Positions 42,298 through 52,334 are shown, counted from the first letter of the stretch. The stretch is 64,000 bases of DNA from Mycobacterium sp. 050128 (GCF_036409155.1 NZ_JAZGLW010000002.1:620001-684000); one strand, 5' to 3'. The notes: a model not told the origin generated them from the sequence alone. A program made the numbers and translations.

Positions 42298-44598
42298 ATG
42301 GCTTTTCCGGTGCGTTCTACCTACCGGTTGCAGTTGCGCGGAGCCGAGAGTGGTAGCGCCTTTACCTTCGCCGACGCCGAAAACCTGCTGGACTACCTCG
42401 ACGATCTCGGGGTATCGCATCTGTATCTGTCCCCGATCCTGACCGCGGTCAGCGGCTCGGGTCACGGCTACGACGTGACGGATCCGACGACGGTGTCGCC
42501 GGAGCTGGGCGGCGCCGAAGGATTGGCCCGGCTGTCCGCGGCGGCGAAGTCCCGCGGCCTGGGCCTGATCGTCGACATCGTGCCCAACCACGTGGGCGTC
42601 GACCAGCCCCAGCAGAATCCGTGGTGGTGGGATGTGTTGCGGCACGGCCGATCATCGGACTACGCAACGTTTTTCGATATCGACTGGGATCTCGACTCGC
42701 ACGGCCGCATCGTGCTGCCGGTGCTGGGTTCCGACGACGACGCCGCAGACCTGACCGTCGACGGCGACCTGCTGCGGTTGGGCGATCTGGCGCTGCCGAT
42801 CGCCCCGGGCACCGGCGAGGGCACCGGCCCCGAGGTACACGAGCGTCAGCACTACCGGTTGGTGGGCTGGCGTAACGGCGTCGTCGGCTATCGGCGTTTC
42901 TTCTCGATCACCTCGCTGGCGGGCCTGCGCCAGGAGGATCGCGCGGTGTTCGACGCCAACCACGCGGAGATCGCCCGCTGGTTCCGCGAGGAACTTGTCG
43001 ACGGTGTGCGCATCGACCATCCCGACGGATTGACCGATCCCAGCGGGTATTTGGCGTGGCTGCGTGAATTGCTGGGGCCCACGGCGTGGATCGTGATCGA
43101 GAAGATCCTGGCCGTCGACGAGGCGCTGGAGCCGACATTGCCGATCCAGGGCACCACCGGCTACGACGTACTGCGGGAAGCCGGTGGCGTTTTCGTCGAC
43201 CCGGAAGGGGCCCCCGCGCTGACCCAGCTTGTCGAGTCCGCCGGTGTGGACTATCACGGCATCCCCCAGTTGCTGGCCGACCTCAAGGTGTCGGTGGCCA
43301 CCGACAGTCTCGGCAGTGAGCTGGGCAGGCTGCGGCGGGCGATCGTGGGCGCCGCCGGGACGGATCACCCGCAGCTGCCCGCGGCCGTGGCCGCGCTGCT
43401 CAGCCACATCGACGTCTACCGAAGCGACTACCTGGGCCTTAGCGCCGTCCTGCCCACCGCACTCGCCGAAACCCAAGCCGCGCAACCGGAACTGGGGCCG
43501 GCACTGCAAGTGCTCACCGCGGCGCTGGCGCACGGCGGCGAGCCGGCCGCGCGCCTGCAACAACTGTGCGGTGCGGTGACCGCCAAGGCCGTCGAGGACT
43601 GCTTGTTCTATCGCGACGCCCGGCTGGTTTCGCTCAACGAGGTGGGCGGCGAACCGCGCCGGTTCGGCGTCGGCGCCGCGGAGTTTCACCAGCGCGCCGC
43701 CACCCGGGCCCGGCTGTGGCCGCAGGCGATGACCACGTTGTCCACTCACGACACCAAACGCGGCGAGGACGTGCGCGCCCGCATCGGGGTGCTGTCCCAG
43801 GTGCCCTCGCTGTGGGCGGAGTTCGTCGCCCGTTGGGAAGTCCAGACGCCCTCCCCCGATGCCGCCACCGGACAGTTCCTGTGGCAGAACATCTTCGGCG
43901 TGTGGCCGCTTAGCGGCGAAGTCACCGCCCAGCTGCGCCACCGGTTGCACGGATACGCCGAGAAGGCCATCCGGGAGGCGGCGCTGCACACCTCGTGGAA
44001 CGAACCGGACTCCGAGTTCGAGGATGCTGTGCACGGATGGTTGGACGCCGTGCTGGACGGGCCGGTGGCCGGCCAGCTGACCGAGCTTGTCGCCCAACTC
44101 AATCCGCACGCCGCCAGCGATGCGCTGGGCCAGAAGCTACTCGCGCTGACGGTGCCCGGCATCCCCGACGTCTACCAGGGCACCGAGCTCTGGGACGACA
44201 GCCTGGTCGACCCCGACAACCGTCGACCCGTCGACTATGCCGCGCGCCGGGCCGCTCTCGGCGAGTTGGCGCACCCCAAGCTGCGCGTCGTCACCACGGC
44301 GCTGCGGGTGCGCCGTTCCCATCCGGAGACCTTCGGGCACGGTGGCTACCTTCCCGTGCTCGCCGACGGCGAGGCCAGCGATCACGTGCTGGCCTTCAGC
44401 CGCGGTGACGACATCGTGGTCGCGGTGACTCGCTGGACGGTGCGCCTGACCGAAACGGGCTGGGGCAATACTGTTTTGGCATTGCCCGACGGCACCTGGA
44501 AAGACACACTCACCGGCGCCATCGCCGACGGTCCGACGTCGGCGGCCCAGCTGTTCGCAGACCTGCCCGTCGTCTTATTGGAGCGCCACCATGGCTGA
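42298..44598 (+). CDS. treY: Maltooligosyltrehalose synthase
   Basis: Intramolecular transglucosylase that turns the reducing end of a maltooligosaccharide into a trehalose unit. It is 766 residues. GH13 motifs D-I-V-P-N-H-V-G-V-D, G-V-R-I-D-H-P-D-G-L, V-I-E-K-I-L and S-T-H-D-T-K-R-G-E-D-V-R are the TreY-specific versions. The ATG follows the treX stop by 3 bp, and the stop overlaps treZ by 8 bp. Confidence 0.96.
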   Translation: MAFPVRSTYRLQLRGAESGSAFTFADAENLLDYLDDLGVSHLYLSPILTAVSGSGHGYDVTDPTTVSPELGGAEGLARLSAAAKSRGLGLIVDIVPNHVGVDQPQQNPWWWDVLRHGRSSDYATFFDIDWDLDSHGRIVLPVLGSDDDAADLTVDGDLLRLGDLALPIAPGTGEGTGPEVHERQHYRLVGWRNGVVGYRRFFSITSLAGLRQEDRAVFDANHAEIARWFREELVDGVRIDHPDGLTDPSGYLAWLRELLGPTAWIVIEKILAVDEALEPTLPIQGTTGYDVLREAGGVFVDPEGAPALTQLVESAGVDYHGIPQLLADLKVSVATDSLGSELGRLRRAIVGAAGTDHPQLPAAVAALLSHIDVYRSDYLGLSAVLPTALAETQAAQPELGPALQVLTAALAHGGEPAARLQQLCGAVTAKAVEDCLFYRDARLVSLNEVGGEPRRFGVGAAEFHQRAATRARLWPQAMTTLSTHDTKRGEDVRARIGVLSQVPSLWAEFVARWEVQTPSPDAATGQFLWQNIFGVWPLSGEVTAQLRHRLHGYAEKAIREAALHTSWNEPDSEFEDAVHGWLDAVLDGPVAGQLTELVAQLNPHAASDALGQKLLALTVPGIPDVYQGTELWDDSLVDPDNRRPVDYAARRAALGELAHPKLRVVTTALRVRRSHPETFGHGGYLPVLADGEASDHVLAFSRGDDIVVAVTRWTVRLTETGWGNTVLALPDGTWKDTLTGAIADGPTSAAQLFADLPVVLLERHHG

Positions 44599-46312
44599 AT
44601 TCCGGGTCTGGGCTCCCAAGCCCGCACAGGTACGCCTCGACGTCGACGGCGCGGTGCACGCGATGACACGCACACAGGACGGCTGGTGGCACGCGACCGT
44701 CGACGCACCGTCGGATGCGCGCTACGGGTTCCTGCTCGACGACGACCCCAAGGTGCTGCCCGACCCGCGATCCGCACGCCAACCCGACGGCGTGCACGCC
44801 CGCTCACAATTGTGGGAACCCGGCGACACCTGGACGGACGGCGACTGGGCGGGCCGTTCGGTCGAAGGGGCGGTGATCTACGAGCTGCATATCGGCACCT
44901 TCACCGCGGCGGGTACCTTCGACGCCGCGATCGAAAAGCTGGACTATCTGGTCGATCTCGGGATCGACTTCGTCGAACTGATGCCGGTCAACTCCTTCGC
45001 CGGAACCCACGGCTGGGGATACGACGGCGTGCTGTGGTACAGCGTACACGAACCCTACGGCGGTCCGGACGGCTTGGTCCGGTTCGTCGACGCCTGCCAC
45101 GCACGAGGTTTGGGCGTGTTGATCGACGCGGTGTTCAACCACTTGGGCCCATCGGGAAATTACCTGCCGCGGTTCGGACCGTACCTGTCGTCGGGGAGCA
45201 ACCCGTGGGGCGAGGGCGTCAACATCGCCGATGCCGACTCCGACGAGGTACGCCGCTACATCATCGGTTGCGCGCTGCGGTGGATGCGCGACTTTCACGC
45301 CGACGGGCTGCGGCTGGACGCGGTGCACGCGCTAGTGGACACCACGGCCGTCCACATCCTCGAAGAGATGGCGGGCGAAACCGATTGGCTGTCACAACAA
45401 GTGGGCCGGCCGCTGTCGCTGGTCGCCGAAAGCGACATGAACGATCCGCGGCTGATCACCCCGCGTGATCACTACGGCTACGGGATCACCGCGCAGTGGG
45501 ACGACGACATCCACCACGCCATCCACACCGCGGTGTCCGGCGAACGCCAGGGCTACTACGCGGACTTCGGTTCGCTGGCCACGCTGGCCGACACGCTGCG
45601 CCGTGGCTTCTTTCACGCCGGCACCTATTCGTCGTTCCGCCGGCGCCGGCACGGCCGGCCGCTGGACACCAAAGCCATCCCGGCGAGCCGGTTGCTCGCC
45701 TATACCTGCACGCACGATCAGGTCGGCAATCGTGCGCTCGGCGACCGGCCGTCCCAGTACCTCGCCGCCGGCCAGCTGGCGATCAAAGCCGCCCTGGTGC
45801 TCGGGTCGCCCTACACCACAATGCTTTTCATGGGTGAGGAATGGGGAGCGTCGACACCGTTTCAGTTCTTCAGCTCGCATCCCGAACCGGAGCTGGCCCG
45901 AGCCACCGCCGAGGGGCGAAAGGCCGAGTTCGCCGAGCATGGCTGGGATGCCGACGATATCCCCGACCCGCAGGATCCGCAGACCTTCCTGCGCTCCAAG
46001 CTGAACTGGGGCGAGCTCGACGCCGGGGAGCATGCACGGTTGCTCGCGTTCTATCGGGATCTGATCACCCTGCGGCGCGGCGACCCCGACATGGCCAACC
46101 CCTGGCTGGAGCATCTCACCGTCGACTACGACGAGGAGCTGCGCTGGATCACGTTGTCACGCGGGCAGTTACGCATAGCGTGCAACCTCGGCGACGAACC
46201 GGTCACGGTCCCGGCCGCGGGCGATGTCGTCCTGGCGTGGGGAGAGCCGAGCGTCGGCGATGGCGGCACCGTGCTGCAAGGGCATTCGGTCGCAATCCTG
46301 CGGCACGGATAG
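44591..46312 (+). CDS. treZ: Maltooligosyltrehalose trehalohydrolase
   Basis: Releases free trehalose from maltooligosyltrehalose, completing the glycogen-to-trehalose route. It is 573 residues: N-terminal CBM48-type domain and GH13 barrel with D-A-V-F-N-H-L-G-P-S-G-N, G-L-R-L-D-A-V-H-A-L, V-A-E-S-D-M-N-D and T-H-D-Q-V-G-N-R. It overlaps treY by 8 bp, so translation is coupled. Trehalose is the core sugar of mycobacterial glycolipids. Confidence 0.96.
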   Translation: MAEFRVWAPKPAQVRLDVDGAVHAMTRTQDGWWHATVDAPSDARYGFLLDDDPKVLPDPRSARQPDGVHARSQLWEPGDTWTDGDWAGRSVEGAVIYELHIGTFTAAGTFDAAIEKLDYLVDLGIDFVELMPVNSFAGTHGWGYDGVLWYSVHEPYGGPDGLVRFVDACHARGLGVLIDAVFNHLGPSGNYLPRFGPYLSSGSNPWGEGVNIADADSDEVRRYIIGCALRWMRDFHADGLRLDAVHALVDTTAVHILEEMAGETDWLSQQVGRPLSLVAESDMNDPRLITPRDHYGYGITAQWDDDIHHAIHTAVSGERQGYYADFGSLATLADTLRRGFFHAGTYSSFRRRRHGRPLDTKAIPASRLLAYTCTHDQVGNRALGDRPSQYLAAGQLAIKAALVLGSPYTTMLFMGEEWGASTPFQFFSSHPEPELARATAEGRKAEFAEHGWDADDIPDPQDPQTFLRSKLNWGELDAGEHARLLAFYRDLITLRRGDPDMANPWLEHLTVDYDEELRWITLSRGQLRIACNLGDEPVTVPAAGDVVLAWGEPSVGDGGTVLQGHSVAILRHG

Positions 46313-46401
46313 GACTCGACCCACCGCGCCATGTGTGATCCGCGGGAAACTCGCGCTGCGCAACGCGCTGTTCCACGAAATCCTGGCAGCAGGCGGCAAG
46401 T

Positions 46402-47730
46402 CTAAACGCTGGAACGGCCCGCGCTGCGCATCGACTCGGCGATCGACTCCGCGAGCGGATCGATCTCGGCCTCGGCCAAATCGGCGATGGTGACCCGGAT
46501 TCCGGCCTGTGTAGCGATCCGGAACCGCGAACCGGGCGCGGTGGCCCATCCCGAATTGATCAGCCGGGTGATCGCGACCGTCTCGTCGGGCACCGGGATC
46601 CACACGTTGAGTCCGGACCGGCCGTGAGCGGCAATCCCACGGTCGGCCAGCGCGGCACACAGCCGGGTGCGGTTGTCGGTGTAGCGCTGCTCGGCTTGGT
46701 GAATGAGACGCTCGGCGGCGTCGTCGGACCACAACCCGACCGCGAGATCCTGCAGTAGATGGCTCACCCATCCCGGCCCCAGCCGAAGTCGCCCGTGCAC
46801 GCGCTCGACGGTCCGCTGATCTCCGGCGAGAACGGCCACCCGCAGATCGGGGCCATACGCCTTCGACGCCGACCGCACGAATGCCCAGTGACCGCTCGAC
46901 CCGGCCAGCGAATGCAGCGGCACACCGGAGATGCCGGCGCAATGGTCATCCTCGACCACGAGAACGTCACGGCCGGTCAATAGCGCGCGCAGCTCGCCGG
47001 CGCGCTGTGCGGACAGCGCCGCGCCGGTCGGGTTCTGCGCGCGCGTGGTGATGACCAGCGCGCGCACCCCGCGGCTTAGCGCCCGCCCCACATCGGCAAG
47101 CAGGGGCCCGTCGTCGTCCACCCGTACCGGCTCGACCGAAAGTCCCAGCGCGGCAATCAAATCCAGCAGGTTGGCCCAGCCCGGATCCTCGACGGCTATC
47201 CGGTCGCCGGGGCGCAGATGCGCAGTGAGCGCCCGCTCGATGCCGTCCAGCGCCCCACTGGTCACCGCGAGATGGTCGGCCGGAACGCCGTCGGCGCTCA
47301 ACGCGTCACGGGCAGCGGCGACCAGCTCCGGCGACATGGCCGGCTCGCCGTACAGCACCGGGTGTCCACGCGAATCATTAAGTGGCACAGCAGCAATAGG
47401 TAGCAGCGCGGGATCCGGGTTGCCGGTAGACAAATCACGCACGCCCGCCGGGATGTCCAGGCTGAGCAGCGACCGCGGCGTGGTCGCGGGACGGTGGCGC
47501 ACCCGGGTACCTCGCCGGCCCGAGGTTTCGACGGCCCCGCGATCGCGCAGCAGGCGGTAGGCCGCGGCAGCCGTGTTGGCGTTCACGCCGAGTCGCGCGG
47601 CCAGGTCGCGCACCGGGGGCAGCGCGTCGCCGGGCGCCAGGGCACCACTCGAGATTCCCTCTTCGATGTTGGCGGCTATGGACTCCGCACCCGTCCCGGC
47701 TATGCTGTATTGCACTGGCACAGTTAACAT
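46402..47730 (-). CDS. MocR/PdxR-type regulator (GntR HTH plus aminotransferase domain)
   Basis: A 442-residue protein with an N-terminal GntR winged helix (about 14-78; D-A-L-P-P-V-R-D-L-A-A-R-L-G-V-N-A-N-T) joined to a fold-type-I aminotransferase domain (about 100-435) with the PLP lysine in R-S-A-S-K-A-Y-G. MocR proteins of this type (PdxR) sense PLP and control vitamin B6 genes. The neighbour across the divergent promoter is a pyridoxamine-phosphate-oxidase-fold protein, which supports that role. A GTG at 47721 could be the start of a leaderless message. Confidence 0.85.
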   Translation of the reverse strand: MLTVPVQYSIAGTGAESIAANIEEGISSGALAPGDALPPVRDLAARLGVNANTAAAAYRLLRDRGAVETSGRRGTRVRHRPATTPRSLLSLDIPAGVRDLSTGNPDPALLPIAAVPLNDSRGHPVLYGEPAMSPELVAAARDALSADGVPADHLAVTSGALDGIERALTAHLRPGDRIAVEDPGWANLLDLIAALGLSVEPVRVDDDGPLLADVGRALSRGVRALVITTRAQNPTGAALSAQRAGELRALLTGRDVLVVEDDHCAGISGVPLHSLAGSSGHWAFVRSASKAYGPDLRVAVLAGDQRTVERVHGRLRLGPGWVSHLLQDLAVGLWSDDAAERLIHQAEQRYTDNRTRLCAALADRGIAAHGRSGLNVWIPVPDETVAITRLINSGWATAPGSRFRIATQAGIRVTIADLAEAEIDPLAESIAESMRSAGRSSV

Positions 47731-47735
47731 TATGT

Positions 47736-47749
47736 ACTATTACAATAGT
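47736..47749. promoter_or_regulatory. Palindromic operator candidate in the PdxR divergent promoter
   Basis: The inverted repeat actatt-ac-aatagt fills most of the 31-bp gap between the two divergent starts. It is AT-rich in a GC-rich genome. A TACAAT -10 box (47741-47746) for the plus-strand gene lies inside it. MocR/PdxR regulators act on such sites, so autoregulation and control of the neighbour are likely. Confidence 0.5.
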
Positions 47750-47761
47750 GAAGGCAATCCG

Positions 47762-48409
47762 ATGGACTATCGCCCCACGTCTCGCACGACGCCCACCCGC
47801 TACCGGGAACGCGCCCGCTACGACCGCGACACGGTCCATCGCATCCTGGACGAGGCCCTGACCTGTCACCTGGGCTACCTCAGCGCCGGCCGCCCGGTGG
47901 TGTTGCCGACCACGCACGCCCGCCTCGGCGAAACCCTCTACCTGCACGGGTCGACCGGGAGCCGGCCGATGCGCAGTGCCGGCGAGGGCCTGCCCGTGTG
48001 CGTCACCGCCACCCTGGTCGACGGGCTCGTGCTGGCCCGCTCGGCGTTCCACCATTCGCTGGTGTATCGCTCGGTGATGGTGCTCGGCGATGCCCGCCTC
48101 GTCGACGACCCGGCGGAAAAGTCGCGGGCGCTGAACGGATTTCTCGACCACATCGCGCCCGGACGGGCCGCCGACTGCCGGGCGCCGAATGCGCGCGAGC
48201 TCGCCGCGACCGCGGTGCTCGCCCTCGACCTGGTCGAGGTCTCGGCCAAGGTGCGCGACGGCGGGCCCGTCGACGAGCCGGAGGATTACCCGCTGGCCCA
48301 CTGGGCCGGCGTGGTTCCGCTGCGTCTGACGGCCGGTGCACCGATACCGGCGCACGACCTCGATGCCGCTACCCCGGTGCCGGACTATCTGACGTCGTAC
48401 TCGCGGTGA
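47762..48409 (+). CDS. FMN-binding split-barrel protein of the pyridoxamine 5'-phosphate oxidase type
   Basis: A 215-residue protein. The fold pattern (H-L-G-Y-L-S-A-G-R-P-V-V-L-P, then L-Y-L-H-G-S-T-G-S-R, then V-C-V-T-A-T-L-V-D-G-L-V-L-A-R-S) matches the Pyridox_ox_2 type of split-barrel flavoproteins. It is divergent from a PdxR-like regulator, so a B6-related substrate is likely but not shown; simple FMN or heme binding is the alternative. The ATG at 47762 has GAAGG ahead. It ends one base before the ilvA stop on the other strand. Confidence 0.8.
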   Translation: MDYRPTSRTTPTRYRERARYDRDTVHRILDEALTCHLGYLSAGRPVVLPTTHARLGETLYLHGSTGSRPMRSAGEGLPVCVTATLVDGLVLARSAFHHSLVYRSVMVLGDARLVDDPAEKSRALNGFLDHIAPGRAADCRAPNARELAATAVLALDLVEVSAKVRDGGPVDEPEDYPLAHWAGVVPLRLTAGAPIPAHDLDAATPVPDYLTSYSR

Positions 48410-49705
48410 CTAGAGCAGCAGATAGCGGTAGGCCGGCGAGCCCGGCTGCAGCGTCTCGAAGTGGATCTCGGTCTCGCGCATCCGGTCCAGCAGGTCGTCC
48501 AGGTCGGCCGACGAACCCAGCTGAATGCCGACCAGCGCCTCGCCGGTCTCGCGGTTGTTGCGCTTGACGTACTCGAACAGGGTGATGTCGTCGTGGGGCC
48601 CGAGCACGTCGTCGAGGAACCGGCGCAACGCACCGGGCTCCTGCGGGAAGTCGACCAGGAAGTAGTGCTTGAGGCCGAGGTGGACCAGTGAGCGCTCGAG
48701 CACCTCGCCGTAGCGCGACACGTCGTTGTTGCCGCCGGAGATGAGGCACACGACGGTGGACCCGGGCTCGACGTCGGCTTCCAGCAGGCCGGCCACGGAC
48801 AGGGCGCCCGCCGGCTCGGCGATGATGCCCTCGTTCTGGTAGAGGTCCAGCATCGCGGTGCACACGGCACCCTCGTCGACCGTCGTGATCGACACCATGT
48901 CGCCCGCGGCGGCCAGAGCGGCATGCGTCAACGTTCCCGCCCGCTTCACCGCGGCGCCGTCGACGAACTGGTCGACATGGTCGAGCGTCACCGGCTCGCC
49001 GGCGGCCAGCGCCGCCATCATCGCCGCGGCACCGGCCGGTTCGACGCCCAGCACCGCGGTGGTCGTCGTGCGTTCGGACAGGTAGGTCGTGATGCCCGCG
49101 ATGCAGCCACCGCCACCCACCGGGACCACCACCAGGTCGGGCTCCGCGAAACCAAGCTTGTCCAGCTGGTCCAGCACCTCGACGGCGATCGTGCCCTGGC
49201 CGGCGATCGTGCGCGGGTCGTCGTACGGCGGCACCAGCGTCGCACCGGTGCGCTTCACATCCTCGAGTGCCGCCTCGGCGGCCATGTCGTAGGTCGATCC
49301 GCCCACGATCAGCTCGATGAAGCTCTCCCCGTGGTAGCGGATCCGGTCGCGCTTCTGCTTGGGCGTTTTGGCCGGTACGTAGACCCGGCCGTGCACGCCG
49401 AGGGTCCGGCAGGCGTACGCGAAGCCCTGCGCGTGGTTGCCGGCCGAGGAGCACACCACGCCGGCGCCGATCTCCGCGTCGGACAGTTGCACCAGCAAGT
49501 TGTACGCGCCGCGCAGCTTGTAGGAACGCACAATCTGCAGGTCTTCGCGCTTGAGGTAAACCTGCGCACCGGTGATCGCCGACAGTCGATCGCTGTACTG
49601 CAGCGGGGTCGGAGTGACTACCGCGGCGATCCGCTGAGCAGCGCTGTCAATGTCGGCCGCGCACAGCGGTGACACGTTCGGGCTCTGGGTCGGTTCGGCG
49701 GACAC
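48410..49705 (-). CDS. ilvA: Threonine dehydratase (biosynthetic)
   Basis: PLP enzyme that deaminates threonine to 2-oxobutanoate, the entry to isoleucine. It is 431 residues. The PLP lysine is K63 in I-V-R-S-Y-K-L-R-G; the glycine loop V-P-V-G-G-G-G and S-A-G-N-H-A-Q-G are intact. One ACT-like C-terminal domain (about 340-430) is present, the short feedback-regulated form. The start is a GTG at 49705. Converges on the preceding split-barrel gene with no gap. Confidence 0.94.
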   Translation of the reverse strand: MSAEPTQSPNVSPLCAADIDSAAQRIAAVVTPTPLQYSDRLSAITGAQVYLKREDLQIVRSYKLRGAYNLLVQLSDAEIGAGVVCSSAGNHAQGFAYACRTLGVHGRVYVPAKTPKQKRDRIRYHGESFIELIVGGSTYDMAAEAALEDVKRTGATLVPPYDDPRTIAGQGTIAVEVLDQLDKLGFAEPDLVVVPVGGGGCIAGITTYLSERTTTTAVLGVEPAGAAAMMAALAAGEPVTLDHVDQFVDGAAVKRAGTLTHAALAAAGDMVSITTVDEGAVCTAMLDLYQNEGIIAEPAGALSVAGLLEADVEPGSTVVCLISGGNNDVSRYGEVLERSLVHLGLKHYFLVDFPQEPGALRRFLDDVLGPHDDITLFEYVKRNNRETGEALVGIQLGSSADLDDLLDRMRETEIHFETLQPGSPAYRYLLL

Positions 49706-49748
49706 CGGTTAATGGTGCCACGCACCCCCCGCCACCTGCCTAATCGGC

Positions 49749-50186
49749 TCAGCTCACCGGGGTCAGCACGAACACCGGAATCTGGCGATCGGTCTTCGTC
49801 TGGTACTCGGCGTAGTCCGGCCAGGCCGCCACGGCACGCTCCCACCACACGGCCTTCTCGTCCCCGAACACCTCGCGGGCGTCGTAGTCACGGGTGACCG
49901 ACCCGTCCTGCAGCTCGACCCGCGGGTTCTTGACGATGTTGTGGTACCAAACCGGGTTCTTCGGGGCGCCGCCGAGCGAGGCGACCACGGCGTACTCGCC
50001 GTCGTGCTCGACGCGCATCAGCGGCGTCTTGCGCAGCTTGCCGGTCTTGGCGCCGATCGTCATCAGCAGAATGATGGGCTTGCCCTTCATGTCCGCTGCG
50101 TCGGCTCCACCGGATTCGGCGTACTTGTCGGCTTGTTCGCGGGACCAATCCCAGGGGCTGGGGGCGTATTCACCTTCTAGTGGCAT
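49749..50186 (-). CDS. Deazaflavin-dependent nitroreductase family protein (Rv1558-like)
   Basis: A 145-residue Ddn-family protein, close in type to the one at 19159 but more complete at the front. The F420 motif [12 protein letters not shown] (about 45-56), [16 protein letters not shown] and P-V-W-Y-H-N-I are the family landmarks. Members use F420H2 to reduce quinones or nitro compounds; the substrate here is unknown. It lies between plsB1 and ilvA on the same strand. Confidence 0.88.
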   Translation of the reverse strand: MPLEGEYAPSPWDWSREQADKYAESGGADAADMKGKPIILLMTIGAKTGKLRKTPLMRVEHDGEYAVVASLGGAPKNPVWYHNIVKNPRVELQDGSVTRDYDAREVFGDEKAVWWERAVAAWPDYAEYQTKTDRQIPVFVLTPVS

Positions 50187-50252
50187 GGCACCACTGTATG
50201 CCCGTATCGGTGCCGCGGGGCGGGCGCGAATTGGCGCGCAAGCGGTTTGGAG

Positions 50253-52145
50253 TTAGACCTGCGCCCGGGCGAGTTCGGCGATCGCGTTGACGCGTCGGGT
50301 CGCGGTCGCGATCTCGTCCGCGAACTCCTGGCGACGCTTGGCGAGTTGCTCGGAATCCGAACCCTCGACCAGCTCACGGTGGCGCGCCAGCCGCAGCGCG
50401 GTCTTGAACAACTCCATCGACCTCGACTCGGCGCTGGCGATTCTGCGCTGCAGCTCCCACTGCTTGCCCAACTCCAGACATTCGGCGAGGAAGGCGTTTT
50501 CGTCCAGGGACTCGTCCGCGAGGGCGGCCAGCCGGTCGGCGACGATGTGGTACGCGTCGAGGAACGGCCGCAACACCAAGTGCGCCAACAGCACATCGGC
50601 CGATGCCAGCAGCCCGCGCACGTCGGCGGCGGCCGCGGCGTGGCTGGTGTCCGCCGCCCCGATCAGGCGTACCTCGTCGGCGAGCTCCTTTTCGAACTGG
50701 GCACGGCCGGAGAACAGGAACTCGAACTTCAGCAACTCACGCAGGCTCAGCGCCTCGTCGCGCACCGTCACCGGCGACACCATGCCATCCGCCGAATTCT
50801 CGGCGTTTTCGGCAGCGGCCAGCAACGCCGTCTCGGCGATCGCGCGATCGACCAAAATGTGGATCGCGGTATTGCGGTAGAACGCCGCGACCAGGTGCTG
50901 GTCCTCGCCGATCCCCCACACCGCCTCGGTGCCGGCGTCATACACGCTGACCACACCGGAGGCGACGAGCTGGTGCAACGTCCACCGGATGGTGGAGCGA
51001 TTCGTCAGGTCCGCGGCGCCGGCGACCGACCAGTTTCGCGCCGTGATGTAGCTGGCCAGCGGTCGCACGGTGGCCAGCACCTCGCTGATCGACAACGACC
51101 GGTCCGCGCCCAGCAACGCCAGGTTCACCACCGCGGTGGGAGTGACCGGTGTCGCGCGGTTGATCCGGTGCTCGACATCGAGTGCGATGCGTTCGATTTC
51201 GGTCCCGGTCACCGCTTCCTCGCCGCGCATCTCCTCGAGGCGTTTGCGCAGCGGCAGCGGTTCGCCGAAGTCCAGGTAAGCGCGACCGAGCCGCTTGCCT
51301 TGCTGTCGCGCCAAGCCGACCAGGAAGCGAAAGTCTTCGGGCCGCTTCTTTGCCCCGTAGGCTTCGGTGGTCATCGCCTCGACCTCGTGCAGCTGGTCGT
51401 ACACGATGGAGGTCGGCACCAAAAACACTTCGGGACCGTCGATTTCGTCGACGGCGTCGGTGAGGTAGCGCAGGATGCCGAACACCGGTGGCCGCAGCTT
51501 GCCGGTCCGGGTGCGCCCTCCCTCGATCGACCAGGTGAGGTTCGTGTGGTTTTGCACCAATTGAGCGGTGTACGCGCGCAGCACGAACCGGTAGACGGGA
51601 ATGTCTTTGGTCTGGCGCCGGATGAAGATCGTCCCGGTGCGCTTGGCGAAGGCGCCCATCGGGAAGAAATTGAGATTGGCTCCGCCGAACGTAAAGGCGG
51701 GCGAGAGCCGGTTGGCCACGATCATCTCCGGCAGCAGCATGCCGTCCAGGTACGACCGGTGCGAAAAGGCAAAGGCCAACGTCGCTTTGCGATCCAGCTT
51801 GCGCAGCTGCGCGATCTGGTCCTCGTCGACCAGCACGTCGTAAGCCCGCATCAGCCAGCGGCTGAACCCGCGCCACCCCTGCACCGCCCGCTCGTCCAGG
51901 GAGGCCGCCATCTCGCGCAGGTAGACAGCCGCCTCGGCCCGCACGTCACCGGGGTCGCGGTCGAGCTCGTCGGCCAGCTTGGCCAGCCTCTCGTCGTACC
52001 ACGGCGCGCCCAGCAACTGGGCCACGGCAGCCGGATCGGTCGATAGCGGCGTCACGGATTCGTCGATAATCCCGCTGCGCTGCAACAGCTTTCGTGCTCT
52101 ACCGCGGCCGAGTTCACGCGCTGTCGCGAGCCGCCGGCCGGTCAT
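50253..52145 (-). CDS. plsB1: Glycerol-3-phosphate acyltransferase-type enzyme
   Basis: A 630-residue membrane-associated acyltransferase of the PlsB type, which forms lysophosphatidate from glycerol 3-phosphate and acyl-CoA. The catalytic H-x4-D box is H129-R-S-Y-L-D134; the downstream blocks F-G-G-A-N-L-N-F-F-P, F-I-R-R and S-I-E-G-G-R-T-R-T-G-K (substrate phosphate site) and P-T-S-I-V-Y-D are present. The C-terminal half lacks further motifs. It is the Rv1551 counterpart. Its start lies 189 bp from the divergent methyltransferase gene. Confidence 0.9.
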   Translation of the reverse strand: MTGRRLATARELGRGRARKLLQRSGIIDESVTPLSTDPAAVAQLLGAPWYDERLAKLADELDRDPGDVRAEAAVYLREMAASLDERAVQGWRGFSRWLMRAYDVLVDEDQIAQLRKLDRKATLAFAFSHRSYLDGMLLPEMIVANRLSPAFTFGGANLNFFPMGAFAKRTGTIFIRRQTKDIPVYRFVLRAYTAQLVQNHTNLTWSIEGGRTRTGKLRPPVFGILRYLTDAVDEIDGPEVFLVPTSIVYDQLHEVEAMTTEAYGAKKRPEDFRFLVGLARQQGKRLGRAYLDFGEPLPLRKRLEEMRGEEAVTGTEIERIALDVEHRINRATPVTPTAVVNLALLGADRSLSISEVLATVRPLASYITARNWSVAGAADLTNRSTIRWTLHQLVASGVVSVYDAGTEAVWGIGEDQHLVAAFYRNTAIHILVDRAIAETALLAAAENAENSADGMVSPVTVRDEALSLRELLKFEFLFSGRAQFEKELADEVRLIGAADTSHAAAAADVRGLLASADVLLAHLVLRPFLDAYHIVADRLAALADESLDENAFLAECLELGKQWELQRRIASAESRSMELFKTALRLARHRELVEGSDSEQLAKRRQEFADEIATATRRVNAIAELARAQV

Positions 52146-52334
52146 ACCGCTCGCACCGTTCTCGTCATTCGCGTTCTCCTTAAGGTGTCGCCGGGTGGCG
52201 GGACCGGCTTCTCACCATGCGCGTTCTCCACATCCCTCGGTGAGCGTACGTCCGCCGTTGGGTGGCACGGAACACATTCCGCCATTTCGCGGCCCGACCG
52301 ACCTGCCCGATCGGTGGGCGCCGAGTACGTTCGG

